The translations under genes and the position numbers were made by a program. The notes below the pieces were generated by a model, which saw nothing but the letters and a program-made list of their open reading frames with translations, was not told the DNA's origin and did no database searches. This document shows, piece after piece, positions 1-8,800 of a DNA stretch of 13,359 bases (positions are counted from its first letter, which is position 1; each line of letters opens with the position of its first letter). Source of the stretch: Baffinella frigidus (taxonomy: Eukaryota > Cryptophyceae > Cryptomonadales > Baffinellaceae); NCBI GenBank assembly GCA_026770585.1, contig MU646918.1, positions 42,596 to 55,954 of the forward strand, written 5' to 3'.

Positions 1-20
1 AGAGAGAGAGAGAGAGAGAG
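1..20. repeat. (AG)n microsatellite
   Basis: Ten AG units at the left edge; it probably continues outside the window. Confidence 0.9.
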
Positions 21-47
21 ATGAATACCAACCGCAGCGCTGATGCA

Positions 48-235
48 CAGTCCACCTACCCTAACACAGGCTACGGTAACACATACTTACCCTCCACACA
101 TACTCCTTCGGCCGGCCCCCGATTTCCCCCTGCAAGGAAGTATGCCTGAAGGGTGGACACCATAACGCATACCTACCCTCCACACATACTCAATCTGTCC
201 GGCCCCGACGGGTATGTGTTAGGGTAGGTCCACTG
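48..235. mobile_element. Foldback (MITE-like) element with ~21-bp terminal inverted repeats
   Basis: The left arm 48-68 and right arm 215-235 are inverted copies matching 19 of 21 bases (core ACCTACCCTAACACA). Inside is a direct repeat of TACCCTCCACACATACTC at about 94-111 and 174-191, each followed by a GGCC-rich segment. No ORF. Consistent with a non-autonomous DNA element; no target-site duplication verified. Confidence 0.55.
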
Positions 236-693
236 TACGACTCTTTACACACGACTCTGGAAGACTCCAGGAGGCTCTAGAACGCGCGTTCCGTTCCGCA
301 GCAAGTAACTGCGTGCGTTTATTCCGCACGTAGTTTACTTGACTACGCGCGTAGTTTACTTGAGACTCTAAAAATATCTGTACTACCAAACTTCTAGAAG
401 AATCTAGAACACTCTGGAAGACTCTGGATATACCGTGGGGGTCTGGGAACGGTCCCAGGAGATGTCGAGCCCCGGGTGGCTGTACGGCTGGTGCGACTCT
501 TTACAGCAAGGCTCTAGAAGACTCCAGGAGGCTCTGGAACGCTCTTTACAACGCATGTGACCCCAAAAACCTCTGTATATTCAAACTTCTAGAAGAATCT
601 AGAAGAATCTAGAAGACTCTGGGATATACCGTGGGGGTCTGGGGACGGTCCCAGGAGAGGTCCAGCCCCGGGTGCTGGTACGGCTGGTGCGAC
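236..693. repeat. Tandem duplication rich in TTCTAGAA / CTCTGGAA motifs
   Basis: Two diverged copies (about 236-497 and 491-693) share the order GACTCTTTAC, GACTCCAGGAGGCTC, CTTCTAGAAGAATCTAGAA, then a GGACGGTCCC-type block (421-497 versus 616-693). TTCnnGAA arrays resemble heat-shock elements. The same motif reappears inverted at about 13288-13318. A hairpin pairs AAGTAACTGCGTGCG (303-317) with a near-complement at 326-341. No gene seen. Confidence 0.6.
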
Positions 694-696
694 GAG

Positions 697-965
697 CCTG
701 CTCAGGGTTTCGGGTTCAGGGCTTGGGGTTTAGGGTTTGGGGTTTGGGGTTTGGGGTTTAGGGTGTGGGGTTTGGGGTTTAGGGTTTGGGGTGCGTGGGC
801 TGGGGTTTGGGGTTAGGGCTGCGGGGGTTGGGGTTTGGGGTTAGGGTTCGGGATTTGGGATTTGGAGTTTGGGGTTCAGGGTTTAGGGTTTAGGGTTTGA
901 GGTTCAGGGTTCAGGGTGCAGGGTTCAGGGTTCAGGGTTCAGGGTTCAGGGTTCAGGGTTTAGAA
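697..965 (+). repeat. G-rich telomere-like block (TTTAGGG/TTTGGGG/TTCAGGG)
   Basis: Degenerate 7-mers with G-rich text on the plus strand; the end (about 900-960) is a purer GGGTTCA array. It is interstitial and diverged, not a chromosome end, because sequence continues on both sides. Its translation (WGLGFRVWG...) is meaningless repeat. Confidence 0.9.
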
Positions 966-979
966 TGAGCAAGGGGGGG

Positions 980-1270
980 TATGCACCCCATTCGGTCAGG
1001 GGTGGATTGGAGCCAGGGGGGGGTATGTAGAAATGGCTCCCCACATAGGTCACAGGAAGGGAAATGGCTTCCCGTATACCCATATACCCATTCGGTCGTG
1101 GGGGGCAGAGTCAGGGGTGGATCGGATCCAGGGGGGGGGTATGTAGAAATTACTCCCCATATAGGTCACCGGAAGGGAAATAGCTCCCCATAAAGGTCAG
1201 AGGAATTATAATGGCTTCCCGTATACCCATTCGGTCGTGGGGGGGCAGAGTCAGGGGTGGATCTACATGG
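980..1270. repeat. Long-unit minisatellite (~2.5 units)
   Basis: Units share ATTCGGTC, AGGGGTGGAT, a poly-G run followed by TATGTAGAAAT, GGCTCCCCA(C/T)ATAGGTCAC, GGAAGGGAAAT, and GGCTTCCCGTATACCCAT. Starts are near 990, 1089 and 1227. The open frame at 981-1193 is repeat translation. Confidence 0.75.
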
Positions 1271-1283
1271 GGGGTCGCCTGAC

Positions 1284-1425
1284 GCGCCACTTAGCAGCCG
1301 CCGGGGGCTTCACGGATACAGTCCATCTAAACTATTTGTACTAGAATCTTATCCATTGACCTGAAATTCTGACCGAGTTTCCCCCGGGTATCCGGGGGGA
1401 AAGGAACTCCGCCGCTGCTAAGTGG
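1284..1425. mobile_element. Small foldback element, CCACTTAGCAGC termini
   Basis: About 142 bp bounded by CCACTTAGCAGCCGCC and its inverted partner ending GCTGCTAAGTGG, with an AT-richer interior without an ORF and an internal CCCCCGGG/CCGGGGGG hairpin. Two more copies of the terminus (GGCTGCTAAGTG) stand in tandem at 1799-1824, as if left by a second damaged copy. Confidence 0.6.
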
Positions 1426-1429
1426 GCTT

Positions 1430-1690
1430 CAGGTTTGGGGGTTTAGGGTAAACCTGAACCCTAAACCCCTCAACCTTATCCCTACAACCAGGCTCGGCTG
1501 CAGGCCCTGGGCCGAGAGGGTCCTAAACCCCGACCCTAAACCCTAAACCCTCATCCCTGAACCCTAAACCCTTGGGGACGGCCCTGAACCCTAACCCTAA
1601 ACCCTAAACCCTAAACCCTGCTGGCTCTAAGCTGCTGGTCTGCGTGTAAACCCCACCCCCGAACCCGAAACCATAACCCCCCCCAAAACA
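1430..1690 (-). repeat. C-rich telomere-like tract (CCCTAAA)
   Basis: Degenerate CCCTAAA repeats in the orientation opposite to 697-965, apart from a short G-rich piece (TTTGGGGGTTTAGGG) at about 1434-1448 that forms an inverted junction with the following CCCTAAACC. No gene. Confidence 0.85.
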
Positions 1691-2030
1691 TACCACGCCA
1701 GATTGATGGAGGGAAACCGACGCCTTATCAATGCTGGACTGGGCGTCGTTGACTTAGGAATTCAAGGGCTTTCCCCTGAAAGAAGTCAAAAGTGGATGGC
1801 TGCTAAGTGTGGCTGCTAAGTGGGACGTGCTGGGTTTGCTCTATGTATAAGTGGAACTTGAGAATGGTCGGTCCGCGACCCCACCCGCCCTGCAACGAGA
1901 AGAGTTGTTTCTCGTTTTGCAGACCCCCGACCACACAGCGGACTACACAGGGATTTCTTGAATAACCCGGAAGTGGATAATTCATAGACCCTACGGTAGG
2001 CAATACCGTAGGGACATAGGGGGGTTCCTA
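1691..2030. other. Unassigned intergenic DNA with hairpins
   Basis: This holds the orphan TAAGTG termini (1799-1824), a hairpin GCAACGAGAA/TTCTCGTTTTGC at about 1892-1921, CCACACAGCGGACTAC at 1931-1946 paired with a near-complement at about 2089-2104, and a CCTACGGTA/TACCGTAGG hairpin near 1990-2012. No convincing gene. Confidence 0.5.
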
Positions 2031-2045
2031 CGGGTTCCTACGGAT
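1988..2045. repeat. CCTACGGTA palindrome cluster, copy 1
   Basis: An inverted repeat CCTACGGTA...TACCGTAGG followed by two more CCTACGG units. Related clusters occur at 5117-5164 and 8078-8173, sharing TAGGACCT and CTACCGTAGGCCG, so this is a dispersed palindromic family. Confidence 0.5.
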
Positions 2046-2351
2046 AGGGCAACGGAAAGTCGGCCCGAATCGGGCCGAAGATCCCTTCGTAGCCCGCTGT
2101 GTGGTCAGCACCAGGGGGGGTTCGCCGCGACCAGGGGAGGGGCGCGCGGACCCACCCTGCTGCTCATCCGAGGACCTCAACCGAATCGACGCAGTTGACT
2201 CACTTGAGGTGTAGAAGAGGGACGTTGATCCGTCTCCTATTCGGATCTTGGCGTGCCGCACGCGAGGTGTGGCCCGCTGCGAGGCCGGGGGGCTGGCCTG
2301 GGGCGACGGGGTGGGGGGGACGGGGGCGGGCGGCAGCGTGGTGGGGGTGGG
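2028..2351 (-). CDS. Possible continuation of the divergent minus-strand gene
   Basis: A second open minus-strand frame, first Pro-rich (PPAPVPPTPSPQASPP), then RHAKIRIGDGSTSLFY, ends at a stop near 2028. It lies one frame away from the exon above, and the frame change falls in runs of C. It could be a second exon, or the same exon interrupted by an indel in a homopolymer. CTCAA|GTGAGT near 2205 is an alternative donor. No domain recognised; start and splice structure unresolved. Confidence 0.22.
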   Translation of the reverse strand, partial: PTPTTLPPAPVPPTPSPQASPPASQRATPRVRHAKIRIGDGSTSLFYTSSESTASIRLRSSDEQQGGSARPSPGRGEPPLVLTTQRATKGSSARFGPTFRCPIRRNP

Positions 2352-2433
2352 TCAGGTCGGTAGTGGTTGACTAACCTGGTCAGGATTGGGTGCGGGAGCG
2401 GGGCCGAACACGGGGGAGGGGCGAGGGGCTCAC

Positions 2434-2806
2434 GTGTGGACTGCGCACCGTAGGCGCCCTGCGGTGTTGGCATCAGGAGCCCGGTGGAGTAGGAGCCACC
2501 GCCGCGGGAGGTGCCAGTGTTCGGTCGCGACAGGGACGACATAGCCGTCCCTGGCCGATCTTCGGATGTTGGAGAGCCACTGCGCGGGACGTAGAAGGTG
2601 GAGGAATTCTCCATGCGCATGGTGTCGCGCTCTGGGTTTCGCATCTGCTGCCCGTCAAACATCGCGCCTCCCGATGGGGAGGCCCCCGCGTTATGCCTCG
2701 ACTGCGTTCTGTGGCTCCCTCCAACTTCCGCCCCCCCAACCACACGCCGCTCCCAGCGGCACGACACGCAACTCGCCTCGCGGTGCTCCTTCTCTTCGAA
2801 GGAGGC
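2434..2806 (-). CDS. Possible exon of a divergent, unrecognised Ser/Pro-rich protein
   Basis: On the minus strand the frame is open from a plausible acceptor (GATCGCAG, 2814-2807) to a plausible donor (CACAC|GTGAGC, GT at 2433-2432). It contains FEEKEHREASCVSC, then from an ATG at 2662 MFDGQQMRNPERDTM, then low-complexity text such as RPGTAMSSLSRPNTG. This looks like disordered-tail protein rather than chance sequence, and GC content is high as in coding DNA. It may start at the ATG at 2662, which would make it head-to-head with the EFHC-like gene. I recognise no domain. It could also be an unconstrained GC-rich open frame. Confidence 0.35.
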
Positions 2807-3049
2807 CTGCGATCAGCAGCTTCGGCAAAAATGTATGAGGTCAACAGTGACAACCTGCGACAGACTCGCCCCTGCGGCCCGACGCGTCTCCCCGGAAAAC
2901 GGTCGTTTTTTTTTGGGTACGAACCCAGAAAAGAACCCTGATGGTCGTGTCCAGTGGCTCCAAGCGCCCTGTCTGCCCTTGGATCCATTGAATTTTTCAA
3001 CGGAAATCGAAGGAGGGGAGACGCGAGGCGCTTACTCTCTCTCAAGAGA
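2663..3049. promoter_or_regulatory. Possible bidirectional promoter region
   Basis: If the minus-strand gene begins at 2662 and the EFHC-like gene at 3050, this GC-rich, telomere-motif-free stretch is a shared head-to-head promoter. I see no clear TATA box. A T9 run lies at about 2908-2916. Inferred only from gene arrangement. Confidence 0.18.
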
Positions 3050-3094
3050 ATGACGGAGAGGATGAACACAGCAGCGCCTGCGATCGGCCGTGCG
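3050..3094 (+). CDS. Tentative exon 1 (start codon) of the EFHC-like gene
   Basis: The ATG at 3050 has A at -3 and gives 15 codons (MTERMNTAAPAIGRA). It ends at a GTGTGA donor in phase 0, exactly the phase exon 2 needs. Joining them puts PFLPG at residue 17, close to its place in known family members. The donor is weak and intron 1 would be 1019 nt. The true first exon could be another short one within 2800-4100 or further left. Confidence 0.35.
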
Positions 3095-4113
3095 GTGTGA
3101 CCCCTCAGCCATAGTCCCCCTCTCCGCCGCTGCTGCGCTGGCACGCGGGCGTTCTGGGCTCGGGGAGTATGCCGGGCGGCGCAGGCCTGGCAGGCACGGA
3201 TCTGGCGCTGGTCTCTCTGGCCCAGAAGCACCCAGCTCGAACCTTGTGTGCGATTGTTGCGAGCTGTTGAGGCTGCCGATCAAGCAGCCGCACGAGGTGC
3301 TCGGCGAATCTGCGCGGCCTCGCTTCACAACCGCGGCCTCATGCTGACGCGCGCGTCTCAGCCTGGCTGATGGGGATCTGTCTCAGGGAGGCCTAGCCTC
3401 GCGCAATGCAGAACCATTAGGCCATGCGACGATCTCGGCTGCGCATTGCCGCGCATAATGTCGGCAGCGACCTAGCTCTGCCTCACTCGGGTTCGCCGAC
3501 TATCCTGAAGTTGACATCCAAGGTTGCGGTACAAATCCGTCAACTTTGGAGCGGAAACGAGCCCGGGCTCACCAAATTGATGAGCCCAAAAAGATTGGAA
3601 CATAGCCCGGAGGACACGAGGGCATTTGCTTGGGTACCAAGACGGAAACGCACTTTCCCGCCCACCAACCATCACACAGGGAGCAAACCGTCATTCTCTC
3701 GAGCACCCTGTTTTGTACCACAAGTCGCCGGATTCCGGCGAGATCCATTACACGTAACGGGGATTGGAAAAAGTGGTTTGGTCTCACTCTGAGGGCTTGT
3801 GGGCCCCGTGGCACAAAAGACCTTTCCAACCCGTGTGAAGCTGCCACCCTAAACCCTAACCCCCCCTGAACTGCCACCCTAAACCCTAAACCCCCCAGGC
3901 TGCCACCCTAAACCCTAAACCATAAACCCTGAACCCTGAACAATAAACAATAAACCATAAACCATCAACCACAGACCATAAACCATGAACCATAGACCAT
4001 AGACCATAGACCATAAACCATGAACTATAGACCATACACCATACACCATACACCATACACCCGAAACCCTAAAACACCAAACACCAAACCCTAACCGCCA
4101 AACCCCAACCCAG
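3095..4113 (+). other. Intron 1 (if exon 1 is correct)
   Basis: The first 300 nt are GC-rich and hold several overlapping open frames, none convincing. 3491-3590 is a dispersed repeat also found at 11025-11140. 3600-3840 shows nothing I recognise. 3846-4110 is C-rich telomere-like repeat that drifts into ACCATAAACCAT/ACCATAGACCAT units. The long open frame at 3424-3792 spans the dispersed repeat and is probably not a gene. Confidence 0.4.
3491..3590. repeat. Dispersed repeat, copy A
   Basis: It shares with 11025-11140 the order CGGACTATCC-like start, AAGTTGAC, the 19-mer GTACAAATCCGTCAACTTT (3529-3547), GAGCCCGGGCTCACCA and a terminal hairpin. AAGTTGAC...GTCAACTT is itself an inverted repeat. 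Likely a short non-autonomous element. Confidence 0.6.
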
Positions 4114-4155
4114 GTGCCGTTTCTCCCGGGGACTGCGTACGCGAATCCCGTCCAG
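4114..4155 (+). CDS. Exon 2: N-terminal PFLPG motif
   Basis: Fourteen codons reading VPFLPGTAYANPVQ, bounded by CAG at 4111-4113 and a GTCTGA donor at 4156; phase 0 on both sides. The (L/V)PFLPG tract is a hallmark of the EFHC family N-terminus. A CTAAC branch-point motif sits at 4091-4095. The exon starts with GT and ends with CAG, so both borders read AG|GT. A foldback element begins directly at the donor. Confidence 0.8.
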
Positions 4156-5801
4156 GTCTGACCAGCCACCCGAGGTGGACCAAACCGACGATTGTTTGGA
4201 GCCATTTCCTCGGGTGGCACATTCGTTTTCGAAGGTGCCGCCCGAGGAATTGGCGCATGCTCCAGCCTCGATTTGGTCAACCTCGGAAGGCTGGTGGTCC
4301 GCCCCCCCCCCCTTGCTGCGAGATAACGTTTAGGATTTTGAGTTTAGGGTGTATGCAATAGCGTTGCCCGTGAGTCCGTGGGTTCCACCTCTCAACCCTC
4401 AAGACTCAACCATGAACACTACAGACTCAACCATGCATCCTCAACCATGAACTAGACACCATAAACTAGACATTACACCCTAAACCATCACAACCCAAAC
4501 TCTACACCTGGAAACCCTGAACCTCAAACCATCAACCCTCACTCCAACCCCCGAATCCTAAATCAGAAGCAGTACCCGCGCTCACGGGCCTTCGAGTTCA
4601 AGCAGGGCATCCTAAACCCTAAACTCTAAACCCTACGCCCTACACCGTCTGCCTGCAAACAAACCCGAATCCCGCATCCCGAAACCCAAAACCCTAGACC
4701 CTAAACCCTAAACCCTCAACCCCAACCCTGAACCCTAAACCATTCACCGTAAACCATACACCATACACCCTAAAACCCCAAACCCTAAACCTGGAAACCC
4801 TGGACCTCGAACCAGCAACCCTCACCCCAAACCCTAAACCCCAAACCCTGAAACAGAAGCGGTACCCGCGGTCGCGGGCCTTCGAGTTCAAGCAGGGCGT
4901 CGGGCGCTCCATCGCGATGGCCGGCATGGAGGTAGCAAACCCCTAACCCCATGATCTCATCGCGGTGAGTATTTTTTGGTCAGCAACAGGACGAGATAGA
5001 GGACGTGCCGGTCAGCAACAGGACGAAATAGGATTGCGTCGGCCGCTCCATCGCGATGGCCGGCATGGAGGTAGCACACTCGTTGGGAAACCCACGGAAA
5101 GTTCGATAGTTTCCCTACGGATTTAGGTAGGACCTACCTACCGTAGGCCGTAGGGCTCCTACGACTTGTTTGCAGGCAGATGGTGTAGGGCGTAGGGTTT
5201 GGGGTTTAGAGTTGAGAGTGGATGATGCCCTGCTCGAACTCGGATGTTCAAGCAGGGCGTCGGGCGATCCATCGCGATGGCCGGCATGGAGGTAGCACAC
5301 CCCTAACCCCGTGATCTCATTGCGGTGAGTATGTGTGATAAATACGCCACGGCAACGAAATTTACTACACACATGAATCACACCTGTAACTATTAGAGCA
5401 TGTGTGTAGTAAATTTCGTTGCCGTGGCGTATTTATCATAAATACTCGTCCGGATGAGATCCTTGTGCACTGACCTGCGAGCGGGGATACCGCTTCTGTT
5501 TTAGGGTTCAGGGTTTAGACAGGTCTAGGGTTAAGTGTTGAGTGTTTAGTGTTTACGCAGGTTTTCGGTTCGAAGGCCCGGGATCCGGATCCGGATAGAA
5601 CCACATTGCCCGGTTTTAATTTCGGACCAAGACAGAATCTGTCCCACTATCTTAGGCTCCCCACGCGGAAGGTAAGGGTGTATACGCTATTTTAGGCATC
5701 AAATGATGCTATCTTACGCCTTTTCATCAGGACAGATTCTGGTATGGTCCGAGATGAGATTCTTCTGGGCCCGGGCCGAGCAACCCCGATTAACTCTCTC
5801 C

Positions 5802-5857
<56 letters not shown>

Positions 5858-8800
5858 CTCTCTCGATCAGGTGGATCCGTTGGAGAGGGTGGTGACGACG
5901 AACAGCACGGCAAGACTCACCTTCGATGACGGGTCGGGGAGGGTCTCGGAGACGGCCGGCAGCAAGATCATCACTGACTGGTATGGAATTTGACTGGCTT
6001 AGCGTTTGACTGGCTTAGCGTTTGACTGGCTTAGCATTTGACTGGTTTAGGGTGTGACTGGTTGTGGATTTGAATGGTTGCAGGTTGAAGGTTGAGGGTT
6101 AAGGGGAGGGGGCGCGGGAGAGGAGGGAGATGGCTGGGAGCGAGAATGTCACTGAATAGTTTAGGGTTTACGGGTTAGGGGTTAGGGGTTAGGGGTTAGG
6201 GGAGGGGGGAGGGGGGAGGGGGGGATACGGCCGGGAGCGAGAATCCGAAACCCTAAACCCTAAACCCTAACCCCTAAACCCTAAACCCTAAACCCTAAAC
6301 CCTAACACAGGTCAAAGCAGGAGCGATTCGTGCCCTCCTTCGCAGGCCTCGACGGAAAGGTGAAACCCTAAACCCTAACCCCTAACCCCTAATCCCCAAA
6401 TCCCAAACCCCAAACCCCAAACCCCAAACCCCAAATTCCAAACCCTAAACCCTAACCCCCAACCCCTACACCCTAAACCGTCAACCCTGAACATTTTTAT
6501 TATTATTATAAAAAATCCCTACTAGCTTCGTTCCTCGACGGAATGGAGCACACCCTAATCCCCAACCCCAGAACACCAACCCAGGTGCCCCCAAACCCCA
6601 AACCCTCAACCCTAGACCCTACACCCTAAACCCTGAACCCTGAACCCTAAAAAACCTAAACCCTAACCCCTACACAAACCCCCCAAACCCTAAAAACGAA
6701 AGCCTACACCCTCAACCCGAAACACCAAACCCTACACACCAAACCCCAACCCTGCACCGTCAACATGATCCTGCGACCCGTCAGCGACTTGACAGATGAC
6801 GCCCCCTAACATTTCAGGGGGCGCGCCGCCGTGTTTCCAACTCGAAACTAGAAGAGGGGCCATTTTAAAAGTTTTAACTTTACATGTCCTTTTCACGTGG
6901 ACCGATGTGTAGAAATTTTCACACAAATATCTGGTTTTGGTCACGTAGCTGGGGGAATTCCCCCAGCTACGTGACCAATTCCGCCCGTGACTCGTACAAA
7001 TGTTTACAACCTCACATTTTAAATGCCCCCCTTTCCAGCCTCGAGTGGTCGGGGGGCGCGCACCCCGAAACCCCAAACCCTAAACCCCGAAAAAACAGGT
7101 TCACCCCTGTACACCAAACCCTAACAATCGAACACCCGAAACCAGGTGCTGAGATTCATCAGTGGCTTGACAGAAGACCTTACACCCTAAACTCCAAACT
7201 CCAAACTCCAAACAACAAACCACAAACAACAAACCCTAAACAACACACAACAAACAGCAAACAACAAACACTTACACACCAAACACCAAACCAGGTGCTG
7301 AGGTCCAAACTCCAAACTCCAAACTCCAAACAACAAACAACAAATCCTAAACAACACACAACACACAGCAAACAACAAACACTTACACACCAAACACCAA
7401 ACCAGGTGTTGAGGTTCATCAGCGACTTGACAGAGGAGGCGCCAGAGGCACTTAACGATCGCTACCGCGAGCGGTGACCATCCCCCTTTTACGCTATCTT
7501 ACGCCTGGCTTTTGCTATCTTACGCCTATTTTTACGCCTAAATGCTATCTTACGCCTGTTTTTTTACGCCAGAGGCACTTCACGACCGCTACCGCGAGCG
7601 GTGACCATCCCTCGAAACCCGAATCCATCAACCCAAAAACGTGTGTTGTAACCGCGTTGAACGACCGCTCACGAGAGCGGTCGGGACGTCCGAGACCCGA
7701 AAAGCTGTTAGCGGTTTGTGTAAGTAAACCCGAAGCACTCAACCCGGACCCAGAAAAGCGTGTATGGGGTTGTGTGGGTGTTGAGGTTCATCAGCGACCT
7801 GATGGAGGAGGCGCCCGAGGCACTTAACGACCGCTACCGCGAGCGGTGACCATCCCCCTTTCATGCTATCTTACGCCTGGCTTTTGCTATCTTACGCCTA
7901 TTTTTACGCCTAAATGCTATCTTACGCCTGTTTTTTACGCCTGAAATAGCGTTTCCACCCTTATTTTAAGCCTTGGAAGCCCGAAACCCTAAACGCTAGG
8001 GCTTGAAGGAACCCTGCATCCTAAGCACGCTACCCGAAACGTCGAGGGCAAACGGCCTGAAAATGGGGTAGTTAGGCCTACGGCATTGCCTAGGACCTCC
8101 TACCGTAGGCCGAGGGATCCTAGGACCAAAAAGTCTCGTTAGTAAGTTGATCACTATCCAGTAGGCCTAGGACCTGTTTACAGGAACTTTCAGAGGTTAG
8201 TTAAGAAGAAGAAGAAGAACCCGAAACTTGACAAGCTTCTAGGGGGTTGTGCACCGGAAACGTCTCTTGTGGGTTTGTGTAAACTCTCAACCCTAAACCC
8301 TGAATCCTAAACCCTCAATACTACACACTACATTCCAAACCCTAAACCCTCAACCCCAAACCCTAAACCCTAAACCCTAAACCAACCCTATACTCGACAC
8401 CCTAAACCCTAAATCCTTAACCCTAAACCCTCAACCCTAAACCCTAAACCCTAAACCCTACGCACTCAACCCGAAGTCCGAAGTCCGAAACGCGTCTACG
8501 GGTTTTCATGGACCATGAACCCCCAAGCACCCAACCCGAATCCATGAAACATGGAAACAAACTTTCCCCAAACCCTAAACCCCAAACCCTCAACCCCAAA
8601 CCCCAAACCCCAAACCCCAAACCCCAAACCCCAAACCCCAAACCCCAAACGCTCAATCCTGATCACTACCGCAGGACGTTCACTCTGATCTACCTCCTCG
8701 TCGTAGCCCGCTCAGCGGGCTACGACGACACAACCAGTGTGTGCTGGTTTCAATGCGTAGTCAACGCGCCGCGTATCCGCTTTCTGCGCTCAATCCTGCT

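Larger units (their letters stand above)
6763..7845 (+). repeat. Exon 6 echo series
   Basis: Besides the chosen exon (7406-7473), related pieces lie at 6763-6805 (diverged), 7146-7178 (acceptor plus first 33 nt), about 7298-7311 (acceptor plus GTGCTGAGGT), about 7568-7607 and 7648-7675 (3' ends) and 7778-7845 (complete, acceptor lost). The first ones are separated by ACAACAAACCACAAACAACAA-type drifted telomere repeat. Confidence 0.75.

Noticed and set aside
631-816. Open frame reading WGLGFRVWG repeats (also minus-strand ones near 3915-4280, 4694-4927, 7180-7419, 8444-8656)
   Set aside because: Direct translation of TTTAGGG/TTTGGGG telomere-like repeats; a 7-nt unit is read in all frames and has no coding signal.
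2473-3231. Longest minus-strand open frame (252 aa)
   Set aside because: Overlaps the more protein-like minus frame at 2434-2806 in another frame, is Arg/Ala-rich as expected of GC-rich antisense text, and shows no domain.
3424-3792. 122-aa plus-strand open frame in intron 1
   Set aside because: Spans the dispersed repeat copy A, and the similar frame in copy B is not conserved; no domain, no phase link to exon 2.
5692-5993. Ser/Leu-rich and Arg/Glu-rich open frames over the CT microsatellite
   Set aside because: Microsatellite translation; only the part from 5871 on the plus strand is accepted, as exon 4.
6244-6305. True chromosome end
   Set aside because: Only about nine units, flanked on both sides by exons of one continuous gene; interstitial.
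7778-7845. Second complete exon 6 copy as an additional coding exon
   Set aside because: No AG immediately upstream, and including both copies would duplicate the first DM10 strand; phase 2 to 0 would also break the frame.
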